Shown piece by piece: positions 19,487 to 28,310 of a stretch of 64,000 bases of DNA. A program made the position numbers and the translations under genes. The stretch lies in the NCBI RefSeq assembly GCF_000227465.1, contig NC_016047.1, forward strand, positions 2,398,857 to 2,462,856. Reading direction: 5' to 3'. The first letter of the stretch is position 1; each line of letters begins with the position of its first letter. The notes under the pieces are model-generated. The model did not search any database and was not told where the DNA came from. It saw only the letters and a list, made by a program, of their open reading frames with translations. This stretch comes from Bacillus spizizenii TU-B-10. Lineage in GTDB: Bacteria; Bacillota; Bacilli; Bacillales; Bacillaceae.

Positions 19487-20893
19487 TTAGCCTAGTTTTT
19501 CGGCTTTAACTGTATTGTTTTTCGTATACCATATAAATTTTCCTGTATAACCATAGATAATAGCAAGACCTATTGCAACAAAACTGAGCCACATAAACGG
19601 CAGATAAGAGAAGGTAGAAACTCCTAGTATCCCCGCCATGTAAATACCGTTATCAGACCAAGGTACCATACCTGAAGTTAATGTTCCTCCGACCTCTGAA
19701 TTACGAGATAGCACTCTTCTGTCGAGATTTAATCGATCATAGCTGTTTTCCATAATCTTCGGTGTCAAAATAAGAGAAACATACATCGCACAGCCGAAGA
19801 TGTTCGCTAAAAACGCTACAATCAGCGTAGATAAAGTGACGTTGCCCGGTGATGTTAATTTCTTTTCAAACATAGAGACGATCACTTTTAAGACGCCAAG
19901 CTTTTCAAGCAGTCCGCCAAATCCGAGACCAAAGATAATGACGACAAGGGAACCGAGCATTCCAACGATGCCTCCACGATTTAACAGGCCGTTCAAGAAT
20001 TCAACATCTGTTTTAATCGAGAATCCGTTGTAGGCAGTTGCAATCGCATCCGCTGGATTCATGCCTTGGAAAACAACAGCCCAGACAGCGCCAAGCAAAG
20101 CGCCAATTACGATAACCGGCATTGACGGCTTTTTCATCGCCAATAAGATAATCACGACAACAGCTGGGATCAGCATCCAAATATGAATGTCAAACGTATT
20201 TTGCAGAGATGATTTCAAGAAGTCAACTTTATCAAGATCAATATTTTTCCCGCCGTACATAAAGCCGGTAATTGTAAATAAAATTGCTGTAATCACATAT
20301 GCTGGCACAGATAAAAAGAGCATTGCTCTGACATGATCTAAGACATCCACTTTAGATAGTGAAGAAGCCAGAACTGTGCTGTCAGACAGAGGAGACAGCT
20401 TGTCCCCGAAATAAGCGCCTGATAGAATAGCTCCAGCTACAAGAGGAAGCGGAAGGCCTAATCCCTCTCCAATTGCGATCATGGCAATGCCGGCAGTTCC
20501 GACTGTTCCCCATGACGTTCCTGTTGCTACAGACATAATTGAACAAATAATTAACGTTGCAAGTAAAAAGATGCTAGGGTGAATAAATTCTAAACCATAG
20601 TAAATCAGAGTCGGTACAATCCCTCCGGCGATCCATGTTCCAATAAGTGCTCCTACTGAAACAAGAATCAGAACGGCTTCAAGACCGTTTGATATTCCAT
20701 TCAGGATGGCATTTTGCATATCTTTATAAGAATAACCGAGTCTGATTCCGAGAATCATTGCGATAAACCAGGAAATGAAGAGCGCGAGCTGTATCGGCAA
20801 GTCTAAAAAGACTGTAAACGACATGACAAGTGCTAAAAATGATCCTAGGACAATAATAATTTCGAATAGTGTTGGCAGTCTTACATCCTTCAA
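19487..20893 (-). CDS. mleN: Malate-2H+/Na+-lactate antiporter MleN
   Basis: A 468-residue NhaC-family transporter with about 11-12 membrane helices from residue 8 onward. MleN exchanges external malate and protons for internal lactate and sodium, which gives energy when malate is scarce. TTG start with GGGGGA about 8 nt upstream. First gene of mleN-mleA; a cre-like site overlaps its leader. Confidence 0.92.
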   Translation of the reverse strand: MKDVRLPTLFEIIIVLGSFLALVMSFTVFLDLPIQLALFISWFIAMILGIRLGYSYKDMQNAILNGISNGLEAVLILVSVGALIGTWIAGGIVPTLIYYGLEFIHPSIFLLATLIICSIMSVATGTSWGTVGTAGIAMIAIGEGLGLPLPLVAGAILSGAYFGDKLSPLSDSTVLASSLSKVDVLDHVRAMLFLSVPAYVITAILFTITGFMYGGKNIDLDKVDFLKSSLQNTFDIHIWMLIPAVVVIILLAMKKPSMPVIVIGALLGAVWAVVFQGMNPADAIATAYNGFSIKTDVEFLNGLLNRGGIVGMLGSLVVIIFGLGFGGLLEKLGVLKVIVSMFEKKLTSPGNVTLSTLIVAFLANIFGCAMYVSLILTPKIMENSYDRLNLDRRVLSRNSEVGGTLTSGMVPWSDNGIYMAGILGVSTFSYLPFMWLSFVAIGLAIIYGYTGKFIWYTKNNTVKAEKLG

Positions 20894-20918
20894 AAGAAGT
20901 CCCCCTTCATGTAAAAAG

Positions 20919-20933
20919 CTAAAACGCTTTCAA
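20919..20933 (-). promoter_or_regulatory. cre-like CcpA site upstream of mleN
   Basis: TTGAAAGCGTTTTAG on the minus strand agrees with WTGNAARCGNWWWCA at 13 of 15 positions and sits 26-40 nt before the start codon. Catabolite control of mleNA is inferred from this. Confidence 0.5.
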
Positions 20934-20980
20934 TAAATAGTGCAACACGTATACTATACTTCCTCATCCCTATGTTGTAA

Positions 20981-21021
20981 ACAGCTTATTCATCCGGGCT
21001 ATACGGAGATGAATAAGCTGT
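20981..21021. terminator. Large inverted repeat after ansB
   Basis: Perfect 14-bp arms ACAGCTTATTCATC / GATGAATAAGCTGT around a 13-nt loop, just beyond the ansB stop. The T run on the minus side is short (TTTACA), so termination is probable but not certain. Confidence 0.65.
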
Positions 21022-21035
21022 ATTTTGTTTAAATT

Positions 21036-22463
21036 TTATTTTTCTAATAGTTCTTTCCCTGCAATACCTGGTTTTGTCATCTCATATGGGTTTAAAATAA
21101 GATCTAACTCTTCTTCTGTCAGCACATCATGCTGCAGGCATAGATCACGGACTGATTGGCCTGTCATTATTGCTTCCCGGGCAATTCGGGCTGCCGCTTC
21201 ATACCCAAGGTGCGGATTGACTGCAGTGATCACTCCTGCGCTTTTTTCCACGTATTGTTTCAAGCGTTTTTCGTTGGCTTCGATGCCTTTTAAGCAATAG
21301 TCAGTGAACGAACGGAAGCCGTTGTTCATGATGCTGATGGATTGAAGCAAGTTAAAGACAAGCACTGGCTCCATAACGTTCAATTCAAGCTGGCCGGCTT
21401 CTGAAGCAAGGCAGATTGTATTATCGTTTCCAATGACCTGGAATGCAATTTGGTTGATTAGCTCGGCCATAACCGGATTGACTTTCCCCGGCATAATGGA
21501 TGATCCCGGCTGGCGTGCTGGCAGAGAAATTTCCGCAAGTCCGGCGCGCGGGCCTGATGCCATCAAGCGAAGGTCGTTTGCGATCTTAGACATGTTCATC
21601 ATGCAGACCTTTAATGAAGCCGATACCTCTGTATAGGCATCTGTATTTTGTGTCGCATCAACGAGATGATCAGCTCCGACAAGGGGAAGACCGCTGATAT
21701 CAGCAAGGTGCTTTACAACCTGTTTGATATATTCAGGATCGGCGTTCAGGCCTGTACCTACAGCAGTTGCGCCCATGTTGACTTCATACAGGTGCTGGCG
21801 TGATTGCTTGATCCGTTTGATATCACGCTCCAGAACACGGCTGTACGCTTCGAATTCCTGGCCAAGACGAATCGGAACAGCGTCTTGAAGGTGTGTCCGG
21901 CCCATTTTAATAACAGAATCAAATTCCTGTGCTTTTTGTTTGAACACACTATGCATATCTTCCATTGTTTTCAGCAGTTTTTCCAACAGCTTCAATGTAG
22001 AAATATGAATAGCGGTCGGGAATACATCGTTTGTAGACTGTGACATATTCACATGTGTGTTTGGGCTTAAATGGATATAGTCTCCCTTTTTGTGTCCCAT
22101 GATTTCAAGCGCCCGGTTTCCGATAACCTCATTCGCATTCATGTTCATAGAAGTTCCGGCACCGCCCTGAATCGGATCGACGATAAACTGATCGTGCCAT
22201 TTGCCTTCCAGAATCTCGTCAGCTGCTTGTACGATAGCTTGGCCAATTCCTTCATACAGCCGTTTCACGTCCATGTTGGCAAGAGCCGCAGCTTTTTTTA
22301 CAATCGCCAGCGCGTTAATCATTTCTTCATGGATCTTGTATCCCGTAATCGGGAAGTTTTCAGAAGCACGGAGCGTCTGGATTCCGTAATAAACATCAGC
22401 TTCAATTTGTTTTTCTCCAAGGAAGTCTTTTTCCACGCGGTATTCTTTTTGGCCGTTTAACAT
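21036..22463 (-). CDS. ansB: L-aspartate ammonia-lyase AnsB
   Basis: Converts aspartate to fumarate and ammonia. The 475-residue enzyme of the fumarase/aspartase superfamily has the signature GSSIMPGKVNPV (about 323-334), TSTNDV-type SQSTNDVFPT (about 140) and GRTHLQDA (about 188). Second gene of ansAB, 45 nt after ansA. Together they turn asparagine into fumarate. Confidence 0.95.
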   Translation of the reverse strand: MLNGQKEYRVEKDFLGEKQIEADVYYGIQTLRASENFPITGYKIHEEMINALAIVKKAAALANMDVKRLYEGIGQAIVQAADEILEGKWHDQFIVDPIQGGAGTSMNMNANEVIGNRALEIMGHKKGDYIHLSPNTHVNMSQSTNDVFPTAIHISTLKLLEKLLKTMEDMHSVFKQKAQEFDSVIKMGRTHLQDAVPIRLGQEFEAYSRVLERDIKRIKQSRQHLYEVNMGATAVGTGLNADPEYIKQVVKHLADISGLPLVGADHLVDATQNTDAYTEVSASLKVCMMNMSKIANDLRLMASGPRAGLAEISLPARQPGSSIMPGKVNPVMAELINQIAFQVIGNDNTICLASEAGQLELNVMEPVLVFNLLQSISIMNNGFRSFTDYCLKGIEANEKRLKQYVEKSAGVITAVNPHLGYEAAARIAREAIMTGQSVRDLCLQHDVLTEEELDLILNPYEMTKPGIAGKELLEK

Positions 22464-22508
22464 AATCTTTAACCCACTTTCTCTTTGTTGGTCATAGTTT
22501 CTGTGATT

Positions 22509-23498
22509 TTACAGGACAACGTCATCAGCAATCGGTGTTTCCATAATTTTCTTGACGACTGGAAGATCCGAAGACTGGCCGAGTGCCCACATCAATTTTG
22601 GCACGATTGCTTCTGTGTTCATATTTCTGGATCGGATAATTAAGTCTTGGTTGACTCTGCGGCCGACCTCGTAAATGCTCATGTCTTCGCCTTCTTCCAG
22701 ACATTGAGTTGTGATCACGACGACAATGCCGCTTTCGATCAGTTCATTCACTTTTGACAAAATGTCTCTGCCTTCAAATGGCACGCCCCCGCTGCCATAA
22801 CTCTCAATGACAATTCCTCTGTACATGCTTTTCAGGGCATCAAACATTTCAGGCTTTAAGCCTGGATGCAGCTTCAGCAGACATACATCAGTGCATAGTG
22901 AAGTATCAACTGTGAAGGTGTCGTTCTCAGGTTCCGTTACTTGTTTGTTGTATTCGATCCCGTCTTCATTGATAAAAGCGATATATGGGTAATTGATGCT
23001 TTCAAATGCGTCGTAGCTTTTCGTTCTTAATTTGATCGCACGCGTTCCTTGGATGACTCTGCCGTCAAACACAACATAAACGCCGCCCACGCCTTCACAG
23101 GCAAAGCGAATCGCGTCTGTAATATTTTTTTTGGCATCAGTTTTTTGGAATGTGATCGGAATCTGCGAGCCGGTGATGACAATCGGCTTTTTGGCATGCT
23201 GCAGCATATATGAGAGTGCGGCAGATGTATAGGCCATTGTATCTGTACCGTGTGTAATAACAAATCCGTCATAGGCATCATAATTTTCCTTAACGGCTTC
23301 TGCTATTTCCACCCAGTATTCAGGCTGCATATTGGTGCTGTCTATATTCATAAGTGACTGAGTTTCCATCGTGTAATCGTTATCAAGTTTTGATACGTAA
23401 CTTAATAATTCATCAGCCTTGACTCCGGGAGCCAGCCCATTTTCCCCTTCAACTGAAGCAATCGTTCCCCCAGTTGTCAACATCAATAATTTTTTCAT
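22509..23498 (-). CDS. ansA: L-asparaginase AnsA
   Basis: Hydrolyses asparagine to aspartate and ammonia. The 329-residue type I bacterial asparaginase has both Thr signature motifs: [11 protein letters not shown] (about 4-14) and [13 protein letters not shown] (about 81-93). ATG at 23498 follows AGAGGTG; the 20-codon upstream extension is not needed. First gene of the ansAB operon, divergent from its repressor gene ansR. Confidence 0.96.
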   Translation of the reverse strand: MKKLLMLTTGGTIASVEGENGLAPGVKADELLSYVSKLDNDYTMETQSLMNIDSTNMQPEYWVEIAEAVKENYDAYDGFVITHGTDTMAYTSAALSYMLQHAKKPIVITGSQIPITFQKTDAKKNITDAIRFACEGVGGVYVVFDGRVIQGTRAIKLRTKSYDAFESINYPYIAFINEDGIEYNKQVTEPENDTFTVDTSLCTDVCLLKLHPGLKPEMFDALKSMYRGIVIESYGSGGVPFEGRDILSKVNELIESGIVVVITTQCLEEGEDMSIYEVGRRVNQDLIIRSRNMNTEAIVPKLMWALGQSSDLPVVKKIMETPIADDVVL

Positions 23499-23679
23499 AC
23501 CATGCACCTCTTCACTGTATCTAAAGATGGGTTGCGAGAAGGCATTCGCTTTTCGCATACTTTTAATGCAATTATAGACACGGAAAATAAAATACGCAAG
23601 ACATTATTATTCAATTCGCGTACACTTCCTAATACCTATATGATATAATCAGCTCAAGGTGAAAAAGGAGCGGAAGTTC

Positions 23680-24030
23680 ATGAATCTAGATCGTTTAACT
23701 GAATTGAGAAAAAAGAAAAATTGGTCGCTTCAATATACAGCTGACCTTCTGGGTATCGCAAAAAGCACATATGCCGGCTACGAGTCAGGCTACCGCCGGC
23801 CTTCGCTTGAGGCACTTGCCATGCTGGCTGACCTCTTTGACACAACCTGCGATGAACTTTTGGGCCGCGAGAAACAAAAGCAGACTGCTCCTCAGACCAT
23901 TGAATTGACCACGTGGAGCAGCCTTGACTTTAACATTTCTGTTGATGGCAAGCCGCTAAGTGAAGACGAAATCATCCAGCTGATCACCTTTATCCGGACA
24001 AAAAGAAAAGTACAGGAGGAACTTAGTTAA
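23680..24030 (+). CDS. ansR: Transcriptional repressor AnsR
   Basis: Repressor of ansAB, relieved when asparagine is available. The 116-residue Xre-family protein has a helix-turn-helix at about 9-60 (WSLQYTADLLGIAKSTYAGYESGYRRPS). The remaining 50 residues form an oligomerisation part. ATG at 23680 has AAGGAG about 10 nt upstream. The 180-nt gap to ansA must hold both promoters and its operator. Divergent from ansA. Confidence 0.93.
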   Translation: MNLDRLTELRKKKNWSLQYTADLLGIAKSTYAGYESGYRRPSLEALAMLADLFDTTCDELLGREKQKQTAPQTIELTTWSSLDFNISVDGKPLSEDEIIQLITFIRTKRKVQEELS

Positions 24031-24038
24031 TCTTTAAC

Positions 24039-25202
24039 TCACCGTTTAACTTTCCCGTAGGTTCCTCCTCCTCCGGCTTTCAACTCCAGCTTTCCGGATC
24101 TCGCTTTTACAATAAGAGCCGCGGTTTTCGGCGGGACAACGCGAGCCAAATCTTCTTCTGCAGCCTCATGAAGAACAGCCATTTCTGTTCCGAAGGCTTT
24201 TTTTAGTTTGTCCAGCGTTTTCGGACCGACACCCGGAACAAATTGCAGCGGGATCTGATGAACATATCGCGGACGCGAGACGCGAACTTCAGTCTGATCA
24301 CTCAATTCACGCAATCTTTCGCTGACTCCCTTAGTAAATCTGGCATTTCCGCAATTCGCGCACGCCGTTTCCCCGCTCACAGCAGGTTCTCCGCACGCTT
24401 CGCAAGCCGTCTGATAATATTTCCCCAATAGCGGGTCCAAGCCGTAATTTGCGGTAATTGTCCTTTCACCCTGCCCCCTTAATGCAAGAGCAAATTCAGT
24501 AAAATCAGCTGACTGTACATATAGTTCATTATATTCTCTGCCGATTTTGGCTAACGAATGTGCATCAGAATTTGTTAAAAAAGTATACTGATTCAACTCA
24601 GATACGTGTGAAGCCATGTCTGTATCACAGCTTAATCCGAGCTCCACCGCATCTATCATAGAGGGATCAAAAACCTCGGTTAAACTTGATTTAACCCCTT
24701 TTCCATATAAGCTTTTATGCGGTGTAAAGATATGGGCGGGGATAAACAGCCCGCCCATTTCCTTCACTTTTTTTTGCAGCTTCAAGCCCGTTTCATAAAT
24801 CCGTTGTGAGCTTAAGTGAATATTTTTCAGCCGTGCTGACAGCCAGTTTGAAAACAGCTTCATATCAGCCAGCGTCGGCATAAAGACGAGCACATGGATC
24901 GGCCCGCTGCAGGCTTCATCATAAATCTCCAGTTCGCTTCCTAATAAAAGAGTCGTGCTGCGATAACGAATCCCCCCGCCGTCAAGCTCGTGATATCTTC
25001 CAGATGAAATGCCTTCCTCAAGCTCTAGGATGACTTCCGGAGAATGACAGTCGATAATACCAAGAAGTTCAATTCCTTTATGTTCACTGGCTTCAACCAA
25101 AATTCGGTCTAGCGTTAGCGTTTTGGCGCCTGTTATTTTGACAGCCCTTCCTGTAAAGGTCCGGCCGATATGAATGTGCAAATCCGCGTAAATCTTTTTC
25201 AT
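24039..25202 (-). CDS. yqxK: YqxK, PHP-domain protein with zinc ribbon and helix-hairpin-helix
   Basis: Putative nucleic-acid-processing enzyme, 387 residues. Domains in order: PHP-type metal-dependent phosphoesterase (DLHIHIGR at about 7-14, IDCHSPE, SDAHSLA at about 217-223), a four-Cys zinc knuckle (CEACGEP...CANCG, about 275-293) and a helix-hairpin-helix (FVPGVGPKTLDKLKKAFG, about 333-350). Related proteins are annotated as helicase-associated endonuclease Q. Activity here is inferred. It overlaps nudF by 4 nt. Confidence 0.82.
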   Translation of the reverse strand: MKKIYADLHIHIGRTFTGRAVKITGAKTLTLDRILVEASEHKGIELLGIIDCHSPEVILELEEGISSGRYHELDGGGIRYRSTTLLLGSELEIYDEACSGPIHVLVFMPTLADMKLFSNWLSARLKNIHLSSQRIYETGLKLQKKVKEMGGLFIPAHIFTPHKSLYGKGVKSSLTEVFDPSMIDAVELGLSCDTDMASHVSELNQYTFLTNSDAHSLAKIGREYNELYVQSADFTEFALALRGQGERTITANYGLDPLLGKYYQTACEACGEPAVSGETACANCGNARFTKGVSERLRELSDQTEVRVSRPRYVHQIPLQFVPGVGPKTLDKLKKAFGTEMAVLHEAAEEDLARVVPPKTAALIVKARSGKLELKAGGGGTYGKVKR

Positions 25203-25756
25203 TTTTGTGCTTGAAGCGCTTCTTTCAGCTGAAGATACTGAATCGCATAGGCTGTTTTAGCATCATATACTTCACGCGACTCAACCAGCTTCAGCGCATC
25301 TTCAAGCGTCACCTCCATCACTTCAACAAACTCGTCCTCATCAAGCTCCCGTTTTTCTTCGAGTACAGAAAGCTCTTCAGCAAGAAACACGTGGACTATT
25401 TCATCAGCAAAGCCGGGCGATGTATAAAACGCAGTGATTTTTGTCAGTTTTTTCGCTGTATACCCCGTTTCCTCTTCAAGCTCCCGAAGTGCCGTGTACT
25501 CCGGCTCCTCCCCTTTTTCAAGCTTTCCGGCAGGAATTTCAACGATCATCCGCTCAAGCGGCTTGCGGAATTGTTTCACCATGATGATTTTCCCTTCATC
25601 TGTGACAGCTAATATGGCTACAGCTCCAGGGTGTTTCACAATTTCACGTTTACTCGTTTTCCCGTTTGGCAGCTCAACGTCCTCTACATAAAGATCAATG
25701 ACTTTACCTGAAAAGATCTGTTCTTTGGCAATTGTTTTTTCTTCTAATGATTTCAT
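25199..25756 (-). CDS. nudF: ADP-ribose pyrophosphatase NudF
   Basis: Hydrolyses ADP-ribose to AMP and ribose-5-phosphate. The 185-residue Nudix protein carries the Nudix box GKLEKGEEPEYTALRELEEETGY-type pattern GX5EX7REUXEEXGU (about 92-114). ATG at 25756 has GGGAG upstream; the longer reading adds 14 residues without a ribosome binding site. Translationally coupled to yqxK by an ATGA-type overlap. Confidence 0.93.
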   Translation of the reverse strand: MKSLEEKTIAKEQIFSGKVIDLYVEDVELPNGKTSKREIVKHPGAVAILAVTDEGKIIMVKQFRKPLERMIVEIPAGKLEKGEEPEYTALRELEEETGYTAKKLTKITAFYTSPGFADEIVHVFLAEELSVLEEKRELDEDEFVEVMEVTLEDALKLVESREVYDAKTAYAIQYLQLKEALQAQK

Positions 25757-25829
25757 TTCTTCATCTCCCGTTCTGTCTCTATATGATGCCCCATACATTT
25801 TATCATACTAGAAAATAGGGGGCTTCTTC

Positions 25830-25952
25830 GTGAAAGTGCACCGCATGCCAAAAGGTGTTGTCTTAGTCGGAAAAGCATGGGAGATTCGGGCGAAGTTAAA
25901 GGAGTACGGACGCACATTCCAATATGTGAAGGATTGGGTCTCTAAGCCGTAA
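25830..25952 (+). CDS. mciZ: MciZ, 40-residue inhibitor of FtsZ assembly
   Basis: Too short for ordinary ORF calling. GTG at 25830 follows AGGGGGG at 6-7 nt and opens 40 codons ending at 25952. The peptide starts (M)KVHRMPKGVVLVGKAWE and ends KDWVSKP; I recall MciZ as almost identical, with Ile in place of Val near the end. MciZ binds the C-terminal domain of FtsZ, caps filaments and blocks Z-ring formation in the mother cell. CATACTA at 25804-25810 may be part of its sigma-E promoter. Position between nudF and yqkF agrees with 168. Confidence 0.92.
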   Translation: MKVHRMPKGVVLVGKAWEIRAKLKEYGRTFQYVKDWVSKP

Positions 25953-26015
25953 AAGTTGAAACTTTAGCTCCTTTATATTACGGTCAATACAAAGCCTAAA
26001 AAAAGGAGTGTGCAC

Positions 26016-26936
26016 ATGAGAAAACGCAAACTGGGTACATCTGATTTAGAAATAAGCGAAGTCGGACTCGGCTGTATGTCTCTTGGAACTGAAAAAAACA
26101 AAGCCTTGTCCATCCTGGATGAAGCGATCGAGCTTGGCATCAACTATTTGGACACAGCGGATTTGTATGACCGCGGACGCAACGAAGAAATCGTCGGTGA
26201 TGCGATCCAAAACAGACGCCAAGATATTATTTTGGCAACGAAAGCGGGAAACCGCTGGAATGACGAAAGCGAAGGCTGGTATTGGGACCCTTCAAAAGCT
26301 TACATAAAAGAAGCCGTAAAAAAGAGTCTTGCACGGCTGAAAACGGATTATATCGACCTTTATCAGCTTCACGGCGGCACGATAGAGGACAACATTGATG
26401 AAACGATCGAAGCGTTTGAGGAATTAAAACAAGAAGGTGTGATCCGTTACTACGGTATTTCTTCCATCCGCCCAAATGTGATAAAAGAATATGTGAAAAA
26501 ATCAAACATCGTCAGTATTATGATGCAGTTCAGCCTGTTTGACAGACGCCCCGAGGAATGGCTTCCGTTTTTAGAGGAACATCAAATCAGCGTAGTCGCC
26601 AGAGGTCCGGTTGCCAAAGGGCTCTTAACTGAAAAACCGCTTAAACAAGTGGCGGACAGCATCAAACAAAACGGGTACTTATCCTATTCGTTTGAGGAAT
26701 TGACAAATGCCCGCAAAGCGATCGAGAATGTCGCGCCCGATCTGTCCATGACAGAAAAGTCGCTGCAATATCTGTTAGCACAACCGGCTGTCACCTCAGT
26801 CATTACAGGCGCCAGTAAGATTGAGCAGTTACGGGAAAACGTTCAGGCTGCAAACGCACGGCGTTTAAGCGAAGAAGAAATCAAAGCGCTCCAATCTCAT
26901 ACGAAACAAGACGTTTACGAAGCACACCGCTCATAA
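26016..26936 (+). CDS. yqkF: Aldo/keto reductase YqkF
   Basis: A 306-residue NADPH-dependent aldo/keto reductase with a (beta/alpha)8 barrel. The tetrad is visible: DTADLYD (Asp and Tyr, about 47-53), ILATKAGN (Lys, about 74-80) and QLHGG (His, about 118-120). The NADP-binding end is VTSVITGASKIEQLREN. ATG at 26016 follows AAAAGGAGTG. Substrate unknown. Monocistronic, with a terminator shared with yqkE. Confidence 0.92.
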   Translation: MRKRKLGTSDLEISEVGLGCMSLGTEKNKALSILDEAIELGINYLDTADLYDRGRNEEIVGDAIQNRRQDIILATKAGNRWNDESEGWYWDPSKAYIKEAVKKSLARLKTDYIDLYQLHGGTIEDNIDETIEAFEELKQEGVIRYYGISSIRPNVIKEYVKKSNIVSIMMQFSLFDRRPEEWLPFLEEHQISVVARGPVAKGLLTEKPLKQVADSIKQNGYLSYSFEELTNARKAIENVAPDLSMTEKSLQYLLAQPAVTSVITGASKIEQLRENVQAANARRLSEEEIKALQSHTKQDVYEAHRS

Positions 26937-26942
26937 CAGAAA

Positions 26943-26970
26943 AACCAGCACCTGTATGGGTGCTGGTTTA
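26943..26970. terminator. Terminator between yqkF and yqkE
   Basis: AACCAGCACC / GGTGCTGGTT stem with A and T runs either side, placed between convergent genes. Confidence 0.9.
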
Positions 26971-27192
26971 TTTATATTGATGCCAATCTATTTGGCTTTC
27001 ATTAAGGAGCTCTTCAAAGCTTTTGTTTTTTTCTATCTCTTTTTTCTTTCTGATCTGTTCTGCTTTTTCTCTTTCTTGCCTCTTTTCATCCTCTTCCTTC
27101 AATTGGCTCTTCATCTCCATAAGCTTTGCTTTGATGTCGGATTGAAGGTCGTCTTTTAACTGATGTTTGTCAGTGGATGTTTGTTTTTTCAT
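26968..27192 (-). CDS. yqkE: Small charged coiled-coil protein YqkE
   Basis: A 74-residue, highly charged protein (KQTSTDKHQLKDDLQSD... KRQEREKAEQIRKKKEIEKNK). The repeated charged residues suggest one long helix or coiled coil. ATG at 27192 follows GGGGGAA; the long upstream extension of the same frame (to 27471) overlaps the yqkD start and is not credible. The function is unknown. Confidence 0.8.
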   Translation of the reverse strand: MKKQTSTDKHQLKDDLQSDIKAKLMEMKSQLKEEDEKRQEREKAEQIRKKKEIEKNKSFEELLNESQIDWHQYK

Positions 27193-27355
27193 GTACGCTT
27201 CCCCCATGTTTTGTTTTGAGGCCAGTTTATCACGGAGCATATAGACCGAACAAGCGGACTCTCTTCTGAAACCTTTTTTGATCAGCACAGCACTGTTTAG
27301 GTATAATGATTCCAAGTATAAATTTCCTGTATTTAGTTGAAAGGTGCTGTGACTT

Positions 27356-28273
27356 TTGAAGAAAATCCTTTTGGCCATTGGCGCTCTCTTAACCGCTGTT
27401 ATCGCAATCGGAATTGTTTTTTCAAATATCATTCTCTTTATCAAGAAAAAGACAGATGAAGACATTATCAAAAGAGAGACAGACGACGGACATGATGTGT
27501 TTGATTCCTTTGAACGAATGAAGAAAACCGCTTTTGTGATACCATCCGCTTACGGGTATGATATAAAAGGCTACCATGTCGCACCACATGACACACCAAA
27601 CACCATCATTATCTGCCACGGGGTGACGATGAATGTGCTAAATTCTCTTAAATATATGCATTTATTTCTTGATCTCGGCTGGAATGTGATTGTTTATGAC
27701 CATCGCCGACACGGACAAAGCGGCGGAAAGACGACTAGCTACGGGTTTTATGAAAAGGATGATCTCAGCGAGGTTGTCAGCTGGGCCAAGAATAAAACAG
27801 GCCATCGCGGATTGATTGGAGTTCACGGTGAATCAATGGGAGCTGCGACTGCCCTGCTTTACGCTGGTGAACACTGTGATGATGGCGCTGATTTTTATAT
27901 AGCCGATTGCCCCTTCGCACGTTTTGATGAACAGCTTGCCTATCGGCTAAAAACGGAATACAGGCTCCCGTCTTGGCCGCTGCTCCCCATCGCCGACTTC
28001 TTTTTGAAGCTGAGGGGCGGCTATCGCGCACGCGAAGTATCTCCGCTTGCTGTCATTGAAAAAATCAAAAAACCGGTCCTCTTTATTCACAGTAAGGATG
28101 ATGACTATATTCCCGTTTCTTCAACCGAGCGGCTTTATGAAAAGAAACCCGGACCGAAGGCACTGTATATTGCCGATAACGGTGAACACGCCATGTCGTA
28201 TACGAAAAACCGGGACACATACCGAAAAACGGTGCAGGAATTTTTAGACAAAATAAAAATGCCCAAATCTTAG
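27356..28273 (+). CDS. yqkD: Membrane-anchored alpha/beta hydrolase YqkD
   Basis: A 305-residue protein with an N-terminal membrane helix (LLAIGALLTAVIAIGIVF, about 5-22) and an alpha/beta hydrolase domain facing outward or inward. The nucleophile elbow is GVHGESMGAA (Ser about 159). An oxyanion motif CHGVTMN (about 86), and Asp (about 247, SKDDDYIP) and His (GEHAM) near the end complete the triad. TTG start. Substrate unknown. Its end lies only 37 nt from the convergent SEDS gene. Confidence 0.88.
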   Translation: MKKILLAIGALLTAVIAIGIVFSNIILFIKKKTDEDIIKRETDDGHDVFDSFERMKKTAFVIPSAYGYDIKGYHVAPHDTPNTIIICHGVTMNVLNSLKYMHLFLDLGWNVIVYDHRRHGQSGGKTTSYGFYEKDDLSEVVSWAKNKTGHRGLIGVHGESMGAATALLYAGEHCDDGADFYIADCPFARFDEQLAYRLKTEYRLPSWPLLPIADFFLKLRGGYRAREVSPLAVIEKIKKPVLFIHSKDDDYIPVSSTERLYEKKPGPKALYIADNGEHAMSYTKNRDTYRKTVQEFLDKIKMPKS

Positions 28274-28310
28274 GCCCTACCTAGTTTTTTCAACAAAAAA
28301 TGAGGCCTTT

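Noticed and set aside
20981-21021. Inverted repeat as an operator or mobile-element end
   Set aside because: No target duplication or transposase nearby; better explained as a transcription end signal after ansB.
26968-27471. A 167-codon form of yqkE
   Set aside because: The extra 93 residues overlap the divergent yqkD start and lack a ribosome binding site. The 74-codon form has a good one.
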